The notes: generated from the letters alone by a model not told the origin. Shown: positions 37,802-46,923, counted from the first letter of the stretch. The stretch is DNA of 64,000 nt from JADHMP01 sp016779985 (GCA_016779985.1 JADHMP010000011.1:15721-79720); one strand, 5' to 3'. Program-made: numbers and translations.

Positions 37802-37903
37802 AGGAGTTTATAAGGAGCTATATCACAAAAAAACTAAAGGTTATTGAACGATTAATTAAAAAACCCTGTTTATAAAAATAAATAATTGTTAATAAAGGGG
37901 TGA

Positions 37904-38857
37904 TTATCCTTCAAAAGTTCCCATCGCGATAAATTTTTCGCGTCGAGTGTGTATTAGTTGCTCTGGAGGTATGTTTTTAAGTTCTTTAAAAGCAGTTAAA
38001 AGTTCTTTTTTTACTGATTGAAAAGTTTTGGGTCGATCATAATGAGCACCCCCCAATGGTTCTTTGATTATTTTATCAATCAATTTAAGACCCAACATAT
38101 CAGAAGGAGTCAATTTTAGTGCTTCAGCGGCTGATTCTTTGTGTTCCCAACTTCGCCATAAAATGGAAGAACACGATTCTGGAGAAATAACAGAATACCA
38201 AGTGTTTTCTAACATAAAAACTTTGTCTCCTACTCCAATGCCCAAGGCGCCACCAGAGGCACCCTCGCCAATAATAATAGAAATGATCGGTACTTTAAGG
38301 GACATCATCTCATAGATGTTTCTTGCTATTGCCTCTCCTTGGCCACGCTCTTCTGCTTCAAGTCCAGGGAAGGCTCCAGGAGTATCAATAAATGTAACAA
38401 TTGGAATATTAAATTTTTCTGCAGACTTCATCAGTCGAAGTGCTTTTCGATAGCCTTCTGGGTTGGCCATCCCAAAATTTCTGTATTGCCGTGTTTTTGT
38501 GTTGTATCCTTTCTGTGTGCCAATAAACATAAAGGTTTGTTTCTCTATTTTACCAAGACCACCAATCATGGCCTTGTCATCTCGAACATTACGATCACCG
38601 TGTAATTCCAAAAAGGTATCCTCAGCAAGGGCACAGAAATAATCTAAAGTATAAGGACGTGAGGGATGTCTAGAAAGTTGAACCCGCTGCCAAGCAGTTA
38701 AGTTGGTGTAAATTTGTTTTTTAGTTTTTTCGAGTTTGTCATCTATTAAACGACACGTCTCACTCACATCTACTTCACTATCATTTCCAATTTTCTTGCA
38801 CTTTTCAAGTTGATCGTGCAATTCTTTAATTGGCAATTCAAAATCTAGATACTCCAT
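37904..38857 (-). CDS. accA: Acetyl-CoA carboxylase carboxyltransferase subunit alpha
   Basis: The alpha half of the carboxyltransferase that makes malonyl-CoA for fatty acid synthesis. The 317-residue protein opens YLDFELPIKELHDQL and has RHPSRPYTLDY, DTPGAFPGLEAEERGQGEAIA and GEGASGGALGIGVGD. A TACATTTG box on the minus strand lies at 38877-38884, 19 bases before the start. Monocistronic in this window. Confidence 0.97.
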   Translation of the reverse strand: MEYLDFELPIKELHDQLEKCKKIGNDSEVDVSETCRLIDDKLEKTKKQIYTNLTAWQRVQLSRHPSRPYTLDYFCALAEDTFLELHGDRNVRDDKAMIGGLGKIEKQTFMFIGTQKGYNTKTRQYRNFGMANPEGYRKALRLMKSAEKFNIPIVTFIDTPGAFPGLEAEERGQGEAIARNIYEMMSLKVPIISIIIGEGASGGALGIGVGDKVFMLENTWYSVISPESCSSILWRSWEHKESAAEALKLTPSDMLGLKLIDKIIKEPLGGAHYDRPKTFQSVKKELLTAFKELKNIPPEQLIHTRREKFIAMGTFEG

Positions 38858-38909
38858 AGATTGAAATAGGTCTTAGCAAATGTAAAAATTCTTTGAATAT
38901 GGAGTTTAT

Positions 38910-39794
38910 TTATGAGGATTGTTTTCTCATTTTAAAAATCCCATTGGCTATAATGGCCAACATGACTACAAAAAAACCAATATAAAAATAGATACTCAAA
39001 AAAGCTGCTTCACCAAAAATGGCCAGATCTAATAAAATGCCATAAACCGGTTCTAGATTGATAATCATCATAATAGTAAAAGGAGTCAATTTCCGCATCA
39101 CTATAAAGGTTGCATTCATGGCATAGGAGGTGCAAATAATACTTAGCAACAAAAGCCAAAAAATATCAGTCGTAGAAGGAATTGCTTTTTCAAGAGACTC
39201 AGGGTGGACAAGAATCAAGTAGAATAAAAGGGCAATAAAACCAATGAGCAATTCATAGAAAGTGAGTGTTATTGTAGAGACTTGGTGAACCATTTTACTG
39301 TTCACCACACTAAAAAGGGCACTCAAGACCGCTGCGATCAATGCCACTACAATACCATTTAATGATTCTATTTCAGCCCAAAAAATGATTAAAATGCCCG
39401 CTGCTGCTAGTGTCCCAAAAAACAATTCATAAAAAAGCCATTTTTTTTTAAAATAAAGGGGCTCTATAATTGCAACAAAAAAAGCACAGGTAGCTAGCAT
39501 AGAAAGGGTGAGTGAAACGCCAGCGACTTTAATGGCATGAAAAAAGGCAATCCAATGGACACCAATCAAAATGCCTGAAAAAATAATTTTTGTGGTGAGC
39601 TTTTTTGGTAATTTAAAATTGTCTCTTTTAAATAACAAACAATAAATACCTAGAGCAAGAGCCGCAATTCCCATTCTCCAAACAACTAATGGCAATGCTT
39701 CTAATTGAATTAAAACGCCTAGAATTGAAGTAAAGCCAAAAAGGAAAACAAGAAAGTGAAAATAGAGTAGACTTTTAGTTCTATCGTTTTGCAT
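38910..39794 (-). CDS. EamA/DMT family transporter
   Basis: A 294-residue inner-membrane protein with about ten hydrophobic helices in two EamA repeats (first half with the LEALPLVVWRMGIAALAL motif, second half with NLEPVYGILLDLAIFGE). The family exports metabolites or amino acids; cargo unknown. It overlaps the LptF/G permease gene by 14 bases and belongs to the tgt operon. Confidence 0.88.
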   Translation of the reverse strand: MQNDRTKSLLYFHFLVFLFGFTSILGVLIQLEALPLVVWRMGIAALALGIYCLLFKRDNFKLPKKLTTKIIFSGILIGVHWIAFFHAIKVAGVSLTLSMLATCAFFVAIIEPLYFKKKWLFYELFFGTLAAAGILIIFWAEIESLNGIVVALIAAVLSALFSVVNSKMVHQVSTITLTFYELLIGFIALLFYLILVHPESLEKAIPSTTDIFWLLLLSIICTSYAMNATFIVMRKLTPFTIMMIINLEPVYGILLDLAIFGEAAFLSIYFYIGFFVVMLAIIANGIFKMRKQSS

Positions 39795-40863
39795 AACGGA
39801 GTAAAAAAAGTGCTAAAATTCCAAATAGAAAAAGGGGAAGCCATGCAGCAAGAAAGGGAGGAAACGTTGATTTATTTACCATCACACTAAAAATCTTATC
39901 AAAGAAAATATAAATAAAACCTAGCAATATTCCGAAGGCTAGATTTAATCCCATACCTCCCCTTCTTTTAAATGAGGCAACAGCAACAGCAATGAGTGTT
40001 AATACGAATGCTGACACTGGTAAGCTCCACCGTTTATGACGGACAAGCAGATGATTGTTGATTAGGTTTGACCCTCGTTCACGTTCTTTTTTGATAAAAG
40101 CATTTAATTCGCCAAAATTTAAAGTTTCAGCGATATACTTTACAGGGGCTAGATCTTCAATATTGAAATCGAAAACGGTGTCCTTGATTGCCCCACTGGA
40201 TAGTCTTTCCTGATCACCCTCAAAACTTCTCATTTGATATCCAGAAAGTCTATAAACACTGTCCTTATCCATCCAACGTATGCTTCGGGCAGAAATTTTA
40301 AAGTCTAATTCGTTTTCCGTAAAGTGTTCTAGAGTGAAGTTGTTTGCTCTTTTTCGAATGGGGTCATAATTACTTACAAAAATGAATTCTTGATCATTGA
40401 TTTGTTGAAAAACTTCTGAGGTGTTGCGTTCTTCTTTTTTTACTAAATACTTATACCTAAACTCATTAAAACCTAAGTTTGATTTTGGTACAACATACAT
40501 TCCCCCTAAAAAGGCTAAAATAGCTACAAAACTGGCGGCCACTAAAAAGGGGCTTAAATAGCGTTGAAAAGAAATACCTGAACTTAACACAGCTATCACT
40601 TCAGTATTGTTGGCCAGTTTGGAGGTAAACCAAATAACAGCAAGAAATAAAAAGATAGGAAACAGCAAATAGGCAAAATACCAAGTAAAGTCTATGTAAT
40701 AATCTAAGATAACATTAAAAGGAACTTCTTTTTCTTTGAATTTATCAATCTTTTCAGCCACATCAACCATAATACCAATGGGAATGAAAAGAGCAATCAT
40801 GACCAAAAATGTGTTTAAATAGCGAAAGATGATATAGCGGTCAATAATTTTGAATCCCTTCAT
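39781..40863 (-). CDS. LptF/LptG family permease
   Basis: A 360-residue YjgP/YjgQ-type permease of the lipopolysaccharide exporter LptBFG. It has N-terminal helices (YIIFRYLNTFLVMIALFIPIG), a periplasmic beta-jellyroll-like middle and three C-terminal helices. With LptB and a partner permease it would pull LPS from the inner membrane. It overlaps tgt by 4 bases. LptF or LptG cannot be told apart by eye. Confidence 0.92.
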   Translation of the reverse strand: MKGFKIIDRYIIFRYLNTFLVMIALFIPIGIMVDVAEKIDKFKEKEVPFNVILDYYIDFTWYFAYLLFPIFLFLAVIWFTSKLANNTEVIAVLSSGISFQRYLSPFLVAASFVAILAFLGGMYVVPKSNLGFNEFRYKYLVKKEERNTSEVFQQINDQEFIFVSNYDPIRKRANNFTLEHFTENELDFKISARSIRWMDKDSVYRLSGYQMRSFEGDQERLSSGAIKDTVFDFNIEDLAPVKYIAETLNFGELNAFIKKERERGSNLINNHLLVRHKRWSLPVSAFVLTLIAVAVASFKRRGGMGLNLAFGILLGFIYIFFDKIFSVMVNKSTFPPFLAAWLPLFLFGILALFLLRYAKR

Positions 40864-41990
40864 AAACGATTTTGCATTTGCTTAACCATTTGCTCTTTCC
40901 AAGAGGAAAATGTATTGGCTAAGATATGTTTTCTAGCTTCTCTAACCAACCATAGATAGAAGCCCAAATTGTGTAAGGTTGCGATTTGCTTTCCTAACAT
41001 TTCGTTCACTGTAAACAGATGCCTTAAATACGCTTTAGAATAGTCGATATCAACAAAAGAATTGGGAAATGAATCTAAGGTTGAGAAATCCTTCTCCCAC
41101 TTTTTATTTTTAATATTTAGTACTCCTTTGGAGGTAAAGAGCATCCCATTGCGGGCATTTCTTGTGGGCAATACACAATCAAACATATCAACACCTAATG
41201 CAATATTTTCAAGGATATTGATGGGTGTTCCAACCCCCATTAGATAACGTGGTTTATCTTCAGGTAATATTGCACAGACAACATCTGTCATGGCATACAT
41301 CTCCTCTGCAGGCTCTCCCACAGAGAGCCCACCGATGGCATTCCCTGGAGCTTCTGCTAACGCTATATATTCAGCACTTTGCTTTCTAAGCTCTTTATAG
41401 GTACTGCCTTGAACAATTGGAAATAAAGTTTGTTCGTAGTTGTAAGTTAAAGGAAGTTCTTTATGAGCATTAAAGCATCGATCAAGCCAACGATGAGTGC
41501 GTTCCATTGATGTTTTTGCATAATTAAAATCGCATGGGTATGGAGTGCACTCATCAAAGGCCATAATGATATCTGCCCCGATTTTACGTTGAATTTCTAT
41601 TGCTCGCTCTGGAGTAAAAAAATGATAGGATCCATCAATGTGCGATTTAAATTTCACCCCTTCTTCTTTAATTTTTCTATTGGCAGACAAGGAGTAGACT
41701 TGATACCCTCCTGAATCTGTCAAAATTGGAAGATCCCAATTCATGAATGCATGAAGGCCTCCAGCTTCTTCTAAAATTTCTGTTCCAGGTCTGAGGTAAA
41801 GATGATACGTATTACCTAGAATAATATCTGGTTTCACATCCTCTTTCAACTCCTTTTGATGAACACCCTTTACTGTTCCGGCTGTTCCAACGGGCATAAA
41901 TATTGGAGTTTCTATTTTCCCATGTGAGGTTTCAATAATCCCAGCACGAGCTTTAGAAGATGAATCTGTGGCTAAAAAATTGAATTTCAT
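40860..41990 (-). CDS. tgt: Queuine/preQ1 tRNA-ribosyltransferase Tgt lacking the zinc cysteines
   Basis: Tgt swaps guanine 34 of GUN-anticodon tRNAs for preQ1. The 376-residue protein keeps the catalytic Asp residues (TDSGGYQ; MFDCVLPTRNARNG) and MAFDECTPYP. At the usual C-x-C-x-x-C zinc site before YSKAYLRHL the sequence is FPNSFVDID, so all three Cys are replaced while the His in LRHL remains. I recall a similar loss in other Flavobacteriia, so this may be a clade trait. ATG 41990 is chosen because a TAnnTTTG box at 41997-42004 covers the alternative TTG at 41999. Confidence 0.94.
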   Translation of the reverse strand: MKFNFLATDSSSKARAGIIETSHGKIETPIFMPVGTAGTVKGVHQKELKEDVKPDIILGNTYHLYLRPGTEILEEAGGLHAFMNWDLPILTDSGGYQVYSLSANRKIKEEGVKFKSHIDGSYHFFTPERAIEIQRKIGADIIMAFDECTPYPCDFNYAKTSMERTHRWLDRCFNAHKELPLTYNYEQTLFPIVQGSTYKELRKQSAEYIALAEAPGNAIGGLSVGEPAEEMYAMTDVVCAILPEDKPRYLMGVGTPINILENIALGVDMFDCVLPTRNARNGMLFTSKGVLNIKNKKWEKDFSTLDSFPNSFVDIDYSKAYLRHLFTVNEMLGKQIATLHNLGFYLWLVREARKHILANTFSSWKEQMVKQMQNRL

Positions 41991-41996
41991 CTGTAG

Positions 41997-42004
41997 CAAA
42001 GATA
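41997..42004 (-). promoter_or_regulatory. TAnnTTTG box 6 bases before the tgt start
   Basis: On the minus strand it reads TATCTTTG, then CTACAG, then ATG. It drives the tgt-lptF/G-DMT operon and suggests a leaderless or nearly leaderless message. Confidence 0.5.
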
Positions 42005-42086
42005 CACCTATAGCAGAAAAATTGGGTCGTTAACAAAGGATGTTTATAATTAAGATAAAATTTGATTATTAAATGCAAAGACTTCC

Positions 42087-42117
42087 TTTGATAACGACTA
42101 GGTAAAGTTTATTTTTG
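42087..42117 (+). promoter_or_regulatory. Promoter TTTG-N19-TATTTTTG of the transketolase operon
   Basis: A TTTG at 42087-42090 and TATTTTTG at 42110-42117 are separated by 19 bases, a full match to the Bacteroidota sigma-ABfr consensus. ATG follows 17 bases later. Confidence 0.82.
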
Positions 42118-42134
42118 GCACCAAATAAAATATA

Positions 42135-42980
42135 ATGACAGACAAAACGAACTTAGACGAAATGGTTTCTCAGGTTAGGAGAGATATTTTGCGTATGGTG
42201 CATAAAGTCAATTCCGGACATCCTGGCGGTTCTTTAGGCTGTACGGAGTTTTTTGTAGCCCTCTTTGGTGCCATTCTTGACTATAAACTTCCATTTCAAA
42301 TGGATGGTAAAGACGAAGATTTATTTTTTCTCTCAAATGGTCATATTTCGCCAGTATTTTACAGCGTTCTAGCTCGCAATAATTTTTTTCCAGTAGAGGA
42401 ATTAAATACTTTTAGACTCATAAATTCCAGATTACAAGGACACCCAGCAACACATGAAGGACTTCCTGGAATTAGAGTTGCTTCTGGCTCTTTAGGACAA
42501 GGATTATCTGTTGCACTAGGAGCTGCCCAAGCCAAAAAATTAAACCAAGATTCTAAAATGGTATTTGTATTGACTGGTGATGGTGAATTGCAAGAAGGTC
42601 AAAATTGGGAAGCAATCATGTATTCTGCTGCAAAAAAGATAGATAATATAATAGTTACCGTAGATTTAAATGGAAAACAAATAGACGGAGCCACAAATGA
42701 AGTATTGCCTCTAGGTGATGTTGCTCAAAAATTTAACGCTTTTGGATGGGAGGTTATTTTACTCGAGGAAGGAAATAACATAGAAAAAATCATTGAAACA
42801 TTATCCTTGGCTAAAACGTTGGCAAACAAAGGTAAACCTATTGTTATTTTAATGAAAACAGAAATGGGAAATGGCGTAGATTTTATGATGCATACCCACG
42901 CTTGGCATGGCAAAGCTCCCAATGATGAACAACTTGAATTAGCATTGTCTCAAAATCCAGAAACTTTAGGCGATTATTAA
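42135..42980 (+). CDS. Transketolase, N-terminal subunit
   Basis: The 281-residue half carries the thiamine-diphosphate phosphate-binding part: HPGGSLGCTEFF, SNGHISPVFY and GDGELQEGQNWEA. It works with the C-terminal subunit encoded 11 bases downstream. Two-gene transketolases are common in Bacteroidota and archaea; the enzyme moves two-carbon units in the non-oxidative pentose phosphate pathway. Confidence 0.94.
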   Translation: MTDKTNLDEMVSQVRRDILRMVHKVNSGHPGGSLGCTEFFVALFGAILDYKLPFQMDGKDEDLFFLSNGHISPVFYSVLARNNFFPVEELNTFRLINSRLQGHPATHEGLPGIRVASGSLGQGLSVALGAAQAKKLNQDSKMVFVLTGDGELQEGQNWEAIMYSAAKKIDNIIVTVDLNGKQIDGATNEVLPLGDVAQKFNAFGWEVILLEEGNNIEKIIETLSLAKTLANKGKPIVILMKTEMGNGVDFMMHTHAWHGKAPNDEQLELALSQNPETLGDY

Positions 42981-42991
42981 AAACTATAGCT

Positions 42992-43945
42992 ATGACAGAA
43001 TATATAGATCAAGGAAAAAACGATACACGCTCTGGATTTGGTGCCGGTTTGGCAGAATTAGGTAAAACCAATCCCAATGTAGTGGCCCTTTGTGCCGATT
43101 TAGTTGGCTCACTTAAGATGCAAGAGTTTATTGATGAAAACCCAGACCGCTTCTTTCAAGTTGGAATTGCTGAGGCAAATATGATGGGTATGGCTGCTGG
43201 TTTAACCATCGGCGGAAAAATTCCTTTTACTGGAACTTTTGCAAACTTTTCAACAGGCCGCGTTTATGATCAAATTAGACAATCTATTGCCTACTCGCAC
43301 AAAAATGTAAAAATTTGTGCTTCTCATGCAGGAATAACACTAGGTGAAGACGGAGCCACGCACCAAATATTAGAAGATATTGGGATGATGAAAATGCTAC
43401 CAGGAATGACAGTGATTAATCCTTGTGACTTCAATCAAACCAAGAATGCTACTCTTGCTATTGCGGCGCATTATGGCCCTGTCTATTTGCGATTTGGAAG
43501 GCCTAAAGTAGCCAATTTTACTCCTCTGAATCAACCCTTTGAAATTGGAAAAGGGCTTTTACTAAAACCCGGTAGTGATGTGACTATAATTGCCACTGGG
43601 CATCTCGTTTGGGAGGCTCTACAAGCGGCAGAGGTTCTTTCCAGTCAAAGTATAAATGCAGAAGTGATCAACATTCATACTATCAAACCTTTAGATAGAT
43701 CTATGATTATAGAATCTGTGACAAAAACAAAATGTGTGGTTACGGCAGAAGAACACAATGTTTTTGGTGGTTTGGGTGAAAGTGTTGCAGGATTGCTTGC
43801 TCAAGAACTGCCCAGTCCCCAAGAATATGTTGCCATGCAAGATAGTTTCGGAGAATCAGGTACCCCTGCGCAGTTAATGAATAAATATGGACTAAATTCT
43901 GAGGCGATAGTTGACAAAACAAAAAAAGTGCTTCTCAGAAAATAA
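42992..43945 (+). CDS. Transketolase, C-terminal subunit
   Basis: The 317-residue half carries the pyrimidine-binding and C-terminal domains: TRSGFGAGLAELG, QVGIAEANMMGMAAGL with the catalytic Glu, and HNVFGGLGESVA. It begins 11 bases after the N-terminal subunit with its own ATG, so this is a true gene split and not a frameshift. Confidence 0.94.
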   Translation: MTEYIDQGKNDTRSGFGAGLAELGKTNPNVVALCADLVGSLKMQEFIDENPDRFFQVGIAEANMMGMAAGLTIGGKIPFTGTFANFSTGRVYDQIRQSIAYSHKNVKICASHAGITLGEDGATHQILEDIGMMKMLPGMTVINPCDFNQTKNATLAIAAHYGPVYLRFGRPKVANFTPLNQPFEIGKGLLLKPGSDVTIIATGHLVWEALQAAEVLSSQSINAEVINIHTIKPLDRSMIIESVTKTKCVVTAEEHNVFGGLGESVAGLLAQELPSPQEYVAMQDSFGESGTPAQLMNKYGLNSEAIVDKTKKVLLRK

Positions 43946-43972
43946 TTTTACCCTTTTTTACGTTTTTATTGT

Positions 43973-44563
43973 ATGAAACACCTAATTATCCTACTTGCAT
44001 GCTTTACGGTTAGCCCTCTTTTTTCTCAATTTGAATGGGGTGCTAAATTTGGAGCCTCTTTTCCGTCTGAAACAGATTTATTGAAACTAGTTCGTGAAAC
44101 GGATCAATTAACCAAGTTAGAAAATAGTGTCACAGGTTGGCAAGTTGGTTTTTATGGAAAAATAGAACTTAGTTCTATTTATTTAAGACCTGAACTTCAA
44201 TATACCACTACCCGACTAAAATTTGAAGATTTTGAGTATACCAAAGGAAATTTGGAAATGCCCATTTCTGTTGGGTTTGAGTTTCTTTCCATCTTGAGTG
44301 TTTTTGCTGGGCCTTCTCTTCAATATCAAATTAGAGATACTATCGAGTCTGTTGTTTTTGTAAAAGAAATTGAAAATAAAACTACGCTGGGTTTCCATTT
44401 TGGAACGAGAGTGCAAATAGGCCCCATCGGTGTGGGACTGAGATATGAAAGAGCATTTAGCGGCAAAGAAATTGAAGTAATCAACAATAATGTCAATTTA
44501 CCTTTCGGTAGTTTTGATAATCGGCCCAAACAATTGTTAATTGACTTGTCCTACCGATTTTAA
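43973..44563 (+). CDS. Outer-membrane beta-barrel protein
   Basis: A 196-residue exported protein: signal peptide MKHLIILLACFTVSPLFSQ, then alternating amphipathic strands (FEWGAKFGASF, IYLRPELQYTTT, IGVGLRYERAF) and a terminal LIDLSYRF ending in Phe, as barrel proteins do. It resembles the porin-like PF13568/OmpA-barrel proteins of Flavobacteriia. Function unknown. It follows the transketolase genes by 27 bases and converges on the FKBP gene, overlapping it by 4 bases. Confidence 0.82.
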   Translation: MKHLIILLACFTVSPLFSQFEWGAKFGASFPSETDLLKLVRETDQLTKLENSVTGWQVGFYGKIELSSIYLRPELQYTTTRLKFEDFEYTKGNLEMPISVGFEFLSILSVFAGPSLQYQIRDTIESVVFVKEIENKTTLGFHFGTRVQIGPIGVGLRYERAFSGKEIEVINNNVNLPFGSFDNRPKQLLIDLSYRF

Positions 44564-45330
44564 TCATTATCTAAATAGTCTGGAACTCCATCTTCATCTG
44601 AGTCATCGGGTATTCCATCATTGTCACTATCATATTCATTTTTGGTCAAAATACCATCAAAATCATGGTCTGATTCATTCATTGTATATAAGGAAACTTT
44701 AAATACTAAGGGAGAATATGCTGGAATACTTCCTTGTGCAGAGGAAAAATAGCCCATCCCTGAGGGAATAAAAAAAACACCTTGACCAAAATCTTTATAG
44801 TTGACAGTATTGTCAGTATTAATACTATAGGTTCCTGCCTTCAGTTCCGTCATCCCTTCTCTAAAACCCCTTATAGATCGCAAAAGGTCAAACCATATAG
44901 GAGTTTGAATTTGATCAAATACAGTTCCATTTAGCAAAGAACCTTCATAGACTACAAAGGTTGAGTCAACTGCAGCTGGTTGTGCCCCAGAGCCTTCTCT
45001 GGTAACTAAGTAATACAATGTATGCGGAACATCATTGCCCTCGATTGTCCTTATATCAATCTGACGTTTTTCTACTAAATCAATCAATGGTGTTTTCTCT
45101 TGATTGTCTGCTCTAATGGAATCAATTTCAATAGGAGTGGAAAAGGGAAGACTATTTTCTTGAAAAACTTCGTAGTTGTAGGTATGGGTGCGAAGATAGT
45201 CTATTATAGCATTGTCATCGGCAATGGCTTGCTCACCTACGTCTCGTGGAGGCTCACGTTCTAGCTGTTCTTCCTTTTTGCATGACGCTATGACTATAAA
45301 TAAGAACAATATCAGGGCTTTCTTCCTCAT
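44560..45330 (-). CDS. FKBP-type peptidyl-prolyl isomerase lipoprotein with Asp-rich calcium-repeat tail
   Basis: A 256-residue lipoprotein (lipobox IASC, Cys17). The central part (about 95-215) is FKBP-like: VDSTFVVYEGSLLNGTVFD, IRGFREGMTELKAG, FFIPSGMGYFS. The last 36 residues have repeated D-x-D-x-D-G units (DHDFDG, DSDNDG, DSDEDG) of thrombospondin type 3/EF-hand-like calcium repeats. It would speed proline isomerisation of envelope proteins. Related to, but larger than, GldI. Position next to the barrel protein at 43973 may hint at a folding client (inference). Confidence 0.87.
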   Translation of the reverse strand: MRKKALILFLFIVIASCKKEEQLEREPPRDVGEQAIADDNAIIDYLRTHTYNYEVFQENSLPFSTPIEIDSIRADNQEKTPLIDLVEKRQIDIRTIEGNDVPHTLYYLVTREGSGAQPAAVDSTFVVYEGSLLNGTVFDQIQTPIWFDLLRSIRGFREGMTELKAGTYSINTDNTVNYKDFGQGVFFIPSGMGYFSSAQGSIPAYSPLVFKVSLYTMNESDHDFDGILTKNEYDSDNDGIPDDSDEDGVPDYLDND

Positions 45331-45407
45331 AGATTAGAACTATTAATTTATCGCGCAAGATACAATTTTCCTTTATTTTTGTGGCTGAATATTAAAGGTA
45401 AATCCCT

Positions 45408-45788
45408 ATGCGAATTGACCAATTTTTATGGTATGTTAGAATTTTTAAATCCCGAAATATTGCATCAAATTCTTGTAAAAAAGGAGTTGTAAAAATTAAC
45501 AGTCAAGCAGCAAAACCGTCAAAAGAACCGTATGTGGGAGACATTATTAGTGTTCGAAAAAATCAGATTTGGTATACCTTCACAATAATTGACTTTCCAA
45601 AAAGTAGAGTCAGTGCAAAATGGGTGTCCCTCTATGCTCAAGAAAAGACCAGTGCAGATGCATTTGAAGTTCAAAACATGCAACGGTTGGCCACAGACGG
45701 AAAAAGAGAAAAAGGAACAGGGCGGCCGACTAAAAAGGAACGAAGGAAAATTGATGAAATCCAAAGTGGAGACACGAAAGAAGAGTGA
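45408..45788 (+). CDS. S4-domain RNA-binding protein (Hsp15-like)
   Basis: A 126-residue protein. The S4 domain covers residues 1-60 (MRIDQFLWYVRIFKSRNIAS, then VVKINSQAAKPS), followed by a basic tail ending TGRPTKKERRKIDEI. Hsp15 in E. coli binds stalled 50S-peptidyl-tRNA complexes; the same is probable here. A TATTTTTG box is at 45374-45381. Confidence 0.9.
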   Translation: MRIDQFLWYVRIFKSRNIASNSCKKGVVKINSQAAKPSKEPYVGDIISVRKNQIWYTFTIIDFPKSRVSAKWVSLYAQEKTSADAFEVQNMQRLATDGKREKGTGRPTKKERRKIDEIQSGDTKEE

Positions 45789-45826
45789 AAAATTTATGCA
45801 TACATTTGAGTAAAACGAAAACATAA

Positions 45827-46330
45827 ATGTCTGACCAAAAAAATAAAATCTTAGATGGAGCCAAAATCGAAGCTGTGATAAAGCGATTAGCCTTTCAAAT
45901 ATATGAGAGTAATGCAGCCAATGAAAGTGTCGTTATTGCTGGTATTTTTAAAAATGGTGCGCTTCTTGCACAGCAGCTTAGCGATCAACTCAGAGAAATT
46001 AGTAACCTTGAAGTGATTCAAGTAGATATCAAAATGGATAAAAAAGACCCTAAACATACAATTGAAACCAATTTACCTATTGAAAATTTTGCCAACAAGT
46101 CAATTGTTGTTGTTGACGATGTGTTGAATACGGGTAGCACTCTGATTCATGCAGTACATTATTTTTTAAAAATCCCCGTAGAACAGCTTCAAACCGCCGT
46201 AATGGTGAACAGAAATCATAAAAAATACCCCATTAAAGCAGATTTCAAAGGAATCTCATTATCTACCACATTGAAAGAACATATACATGTTGAAATGCAG
46301 GGTAAAGAAACTGGAGTTTATTTAACCTAA
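45827..46330 (+). CDS. Phosphoribosyltransferase family protein (PyrR-like)
   Basis: A 167-residue type I phosphoribosyltransferase with the PRPP motif VVVDDVLNTGSTL. It resembles PyrR, the pyrimidine attenuation regulator/uracil phosphoribosyltransferase, but regulatory use in Bacteroidota is not shown. TACATTTG at 45801-45808 is a likely promoter box. Its end overlaps the aroK end by 9 bases (convergent). Confidence 0.85.
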   Translation: MSDQKNKILDGAKIEAVIKRLAFQIYESNAANESVVIAGIFKNGALLAQQLSDQLREISNLEVIQVDIKMDKKDPKHTIETNLPIENFANKSIVVVDDVLNTGSTLIHAVHYFLKIPVEQLQTAVMVNRNHKKYPIKADFKGISLSTTLKEHIHVEMQGKETGVYLT

Positions 46331-46840
46331 TAAAGAACACACCTCAGTAACAATTTCATCTACACTTTTCAAGTCTGTGTCAACTTTGGTTTCAGCTTGT
46401 TCATAATAAAAGTTTCTTTCAAAAAGATGTTTTCCAATAAATTCAGCAAGGGATTCTTTTGTTTTTAAGTGAGCTATCATTGGTCGATGTAGGCGTTCTT
46501 TCCATAGTCGATCTACTAAAGTGTTTAATTCAGATCTGAGATAGATCGTTTTAATTTTTGGTTGTTTTTTAAATTGATCCATGGTGTTAAAATAACAAGG
46601 AGTTCCTCCTCCAAGGGCAACAACAACATTACCCTTATTTTGAATTATGTTAAGAAGATTGTTATGTTCAAGTTTTCTAAATTTAAGCTCCCCTCCTTCT
46701 TTAAAAATAGTTTTAATACTTTGATTTTCATGCTTCTCAATATAGTCATCTAAATCAATAAATTCAATATCTAAATGCTTGGCTAATACATCACCGATGA
46801 GTGATTTTCCACAGCCCATATATCCTAGAAGAACAATCAA
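46322..46840 (-). CDS. aroK: Shikimate kinase
   Basis: Phosphorylates shikimate in the aromatic amino acid pathway. The 172-residue protein has the P-loop GYMGCGKSLIG, DLDDYIE for magnesium and shikimate, and VVALGGGTPC. The start is TTG 46840; no ATG occurs upstream in frame before the P-loop. A TAAATTTG-like box lies about 35 bases upstream on the minus strand. Confidence 0.94.
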   Translation of the reverse strand: MIVLLGYMGCGKSLIGDVLAKHLDIEFIDLDDYIEKHENQSIKTIFKEGGELKFRKLEHNNLLNIIQNKGNVVVALGGGTPCYFNTMDQFKKQPKIKTIYLRSELNTLVDRLWKERLHRPMIAHLKTKESLAEFIGKHLFERNFYYEQAETKVDTDLKSVDEIVTEVCSLLG

Positions 46841-46915
46841 ATGAGTAAAAATTTGAAAGATTAAACAAATATCAAATTTATAAGAAATGGCAGTGAAAAA
46901 AAGAAATATTGATAA

Positions 46916-46923
46916 TATATTTG
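46916..46923 (+). promoter_or_regulatory. TAnnTTTG -7 element of the tRNA operon
   Basis: TATATTTG lies 11 bases before the first tRNA-Lys. Confidence 0.6.

Noticed and set aside
42980..42992. Transketolase split as a possible frameshift error
   Set aside because: Both halves have clean ends, separate start and stop codons and an 11-base spacer; two-gene transketolases are normal in this phylum.
46861..46869. TTTGTTTAA on the minus strand upstream of aroK, same core as the putative CarH operator
   Set aside because: Only the 9-base core matches; several such hits are expected by chance in 64 kb of AT-rich DNA on two strands.
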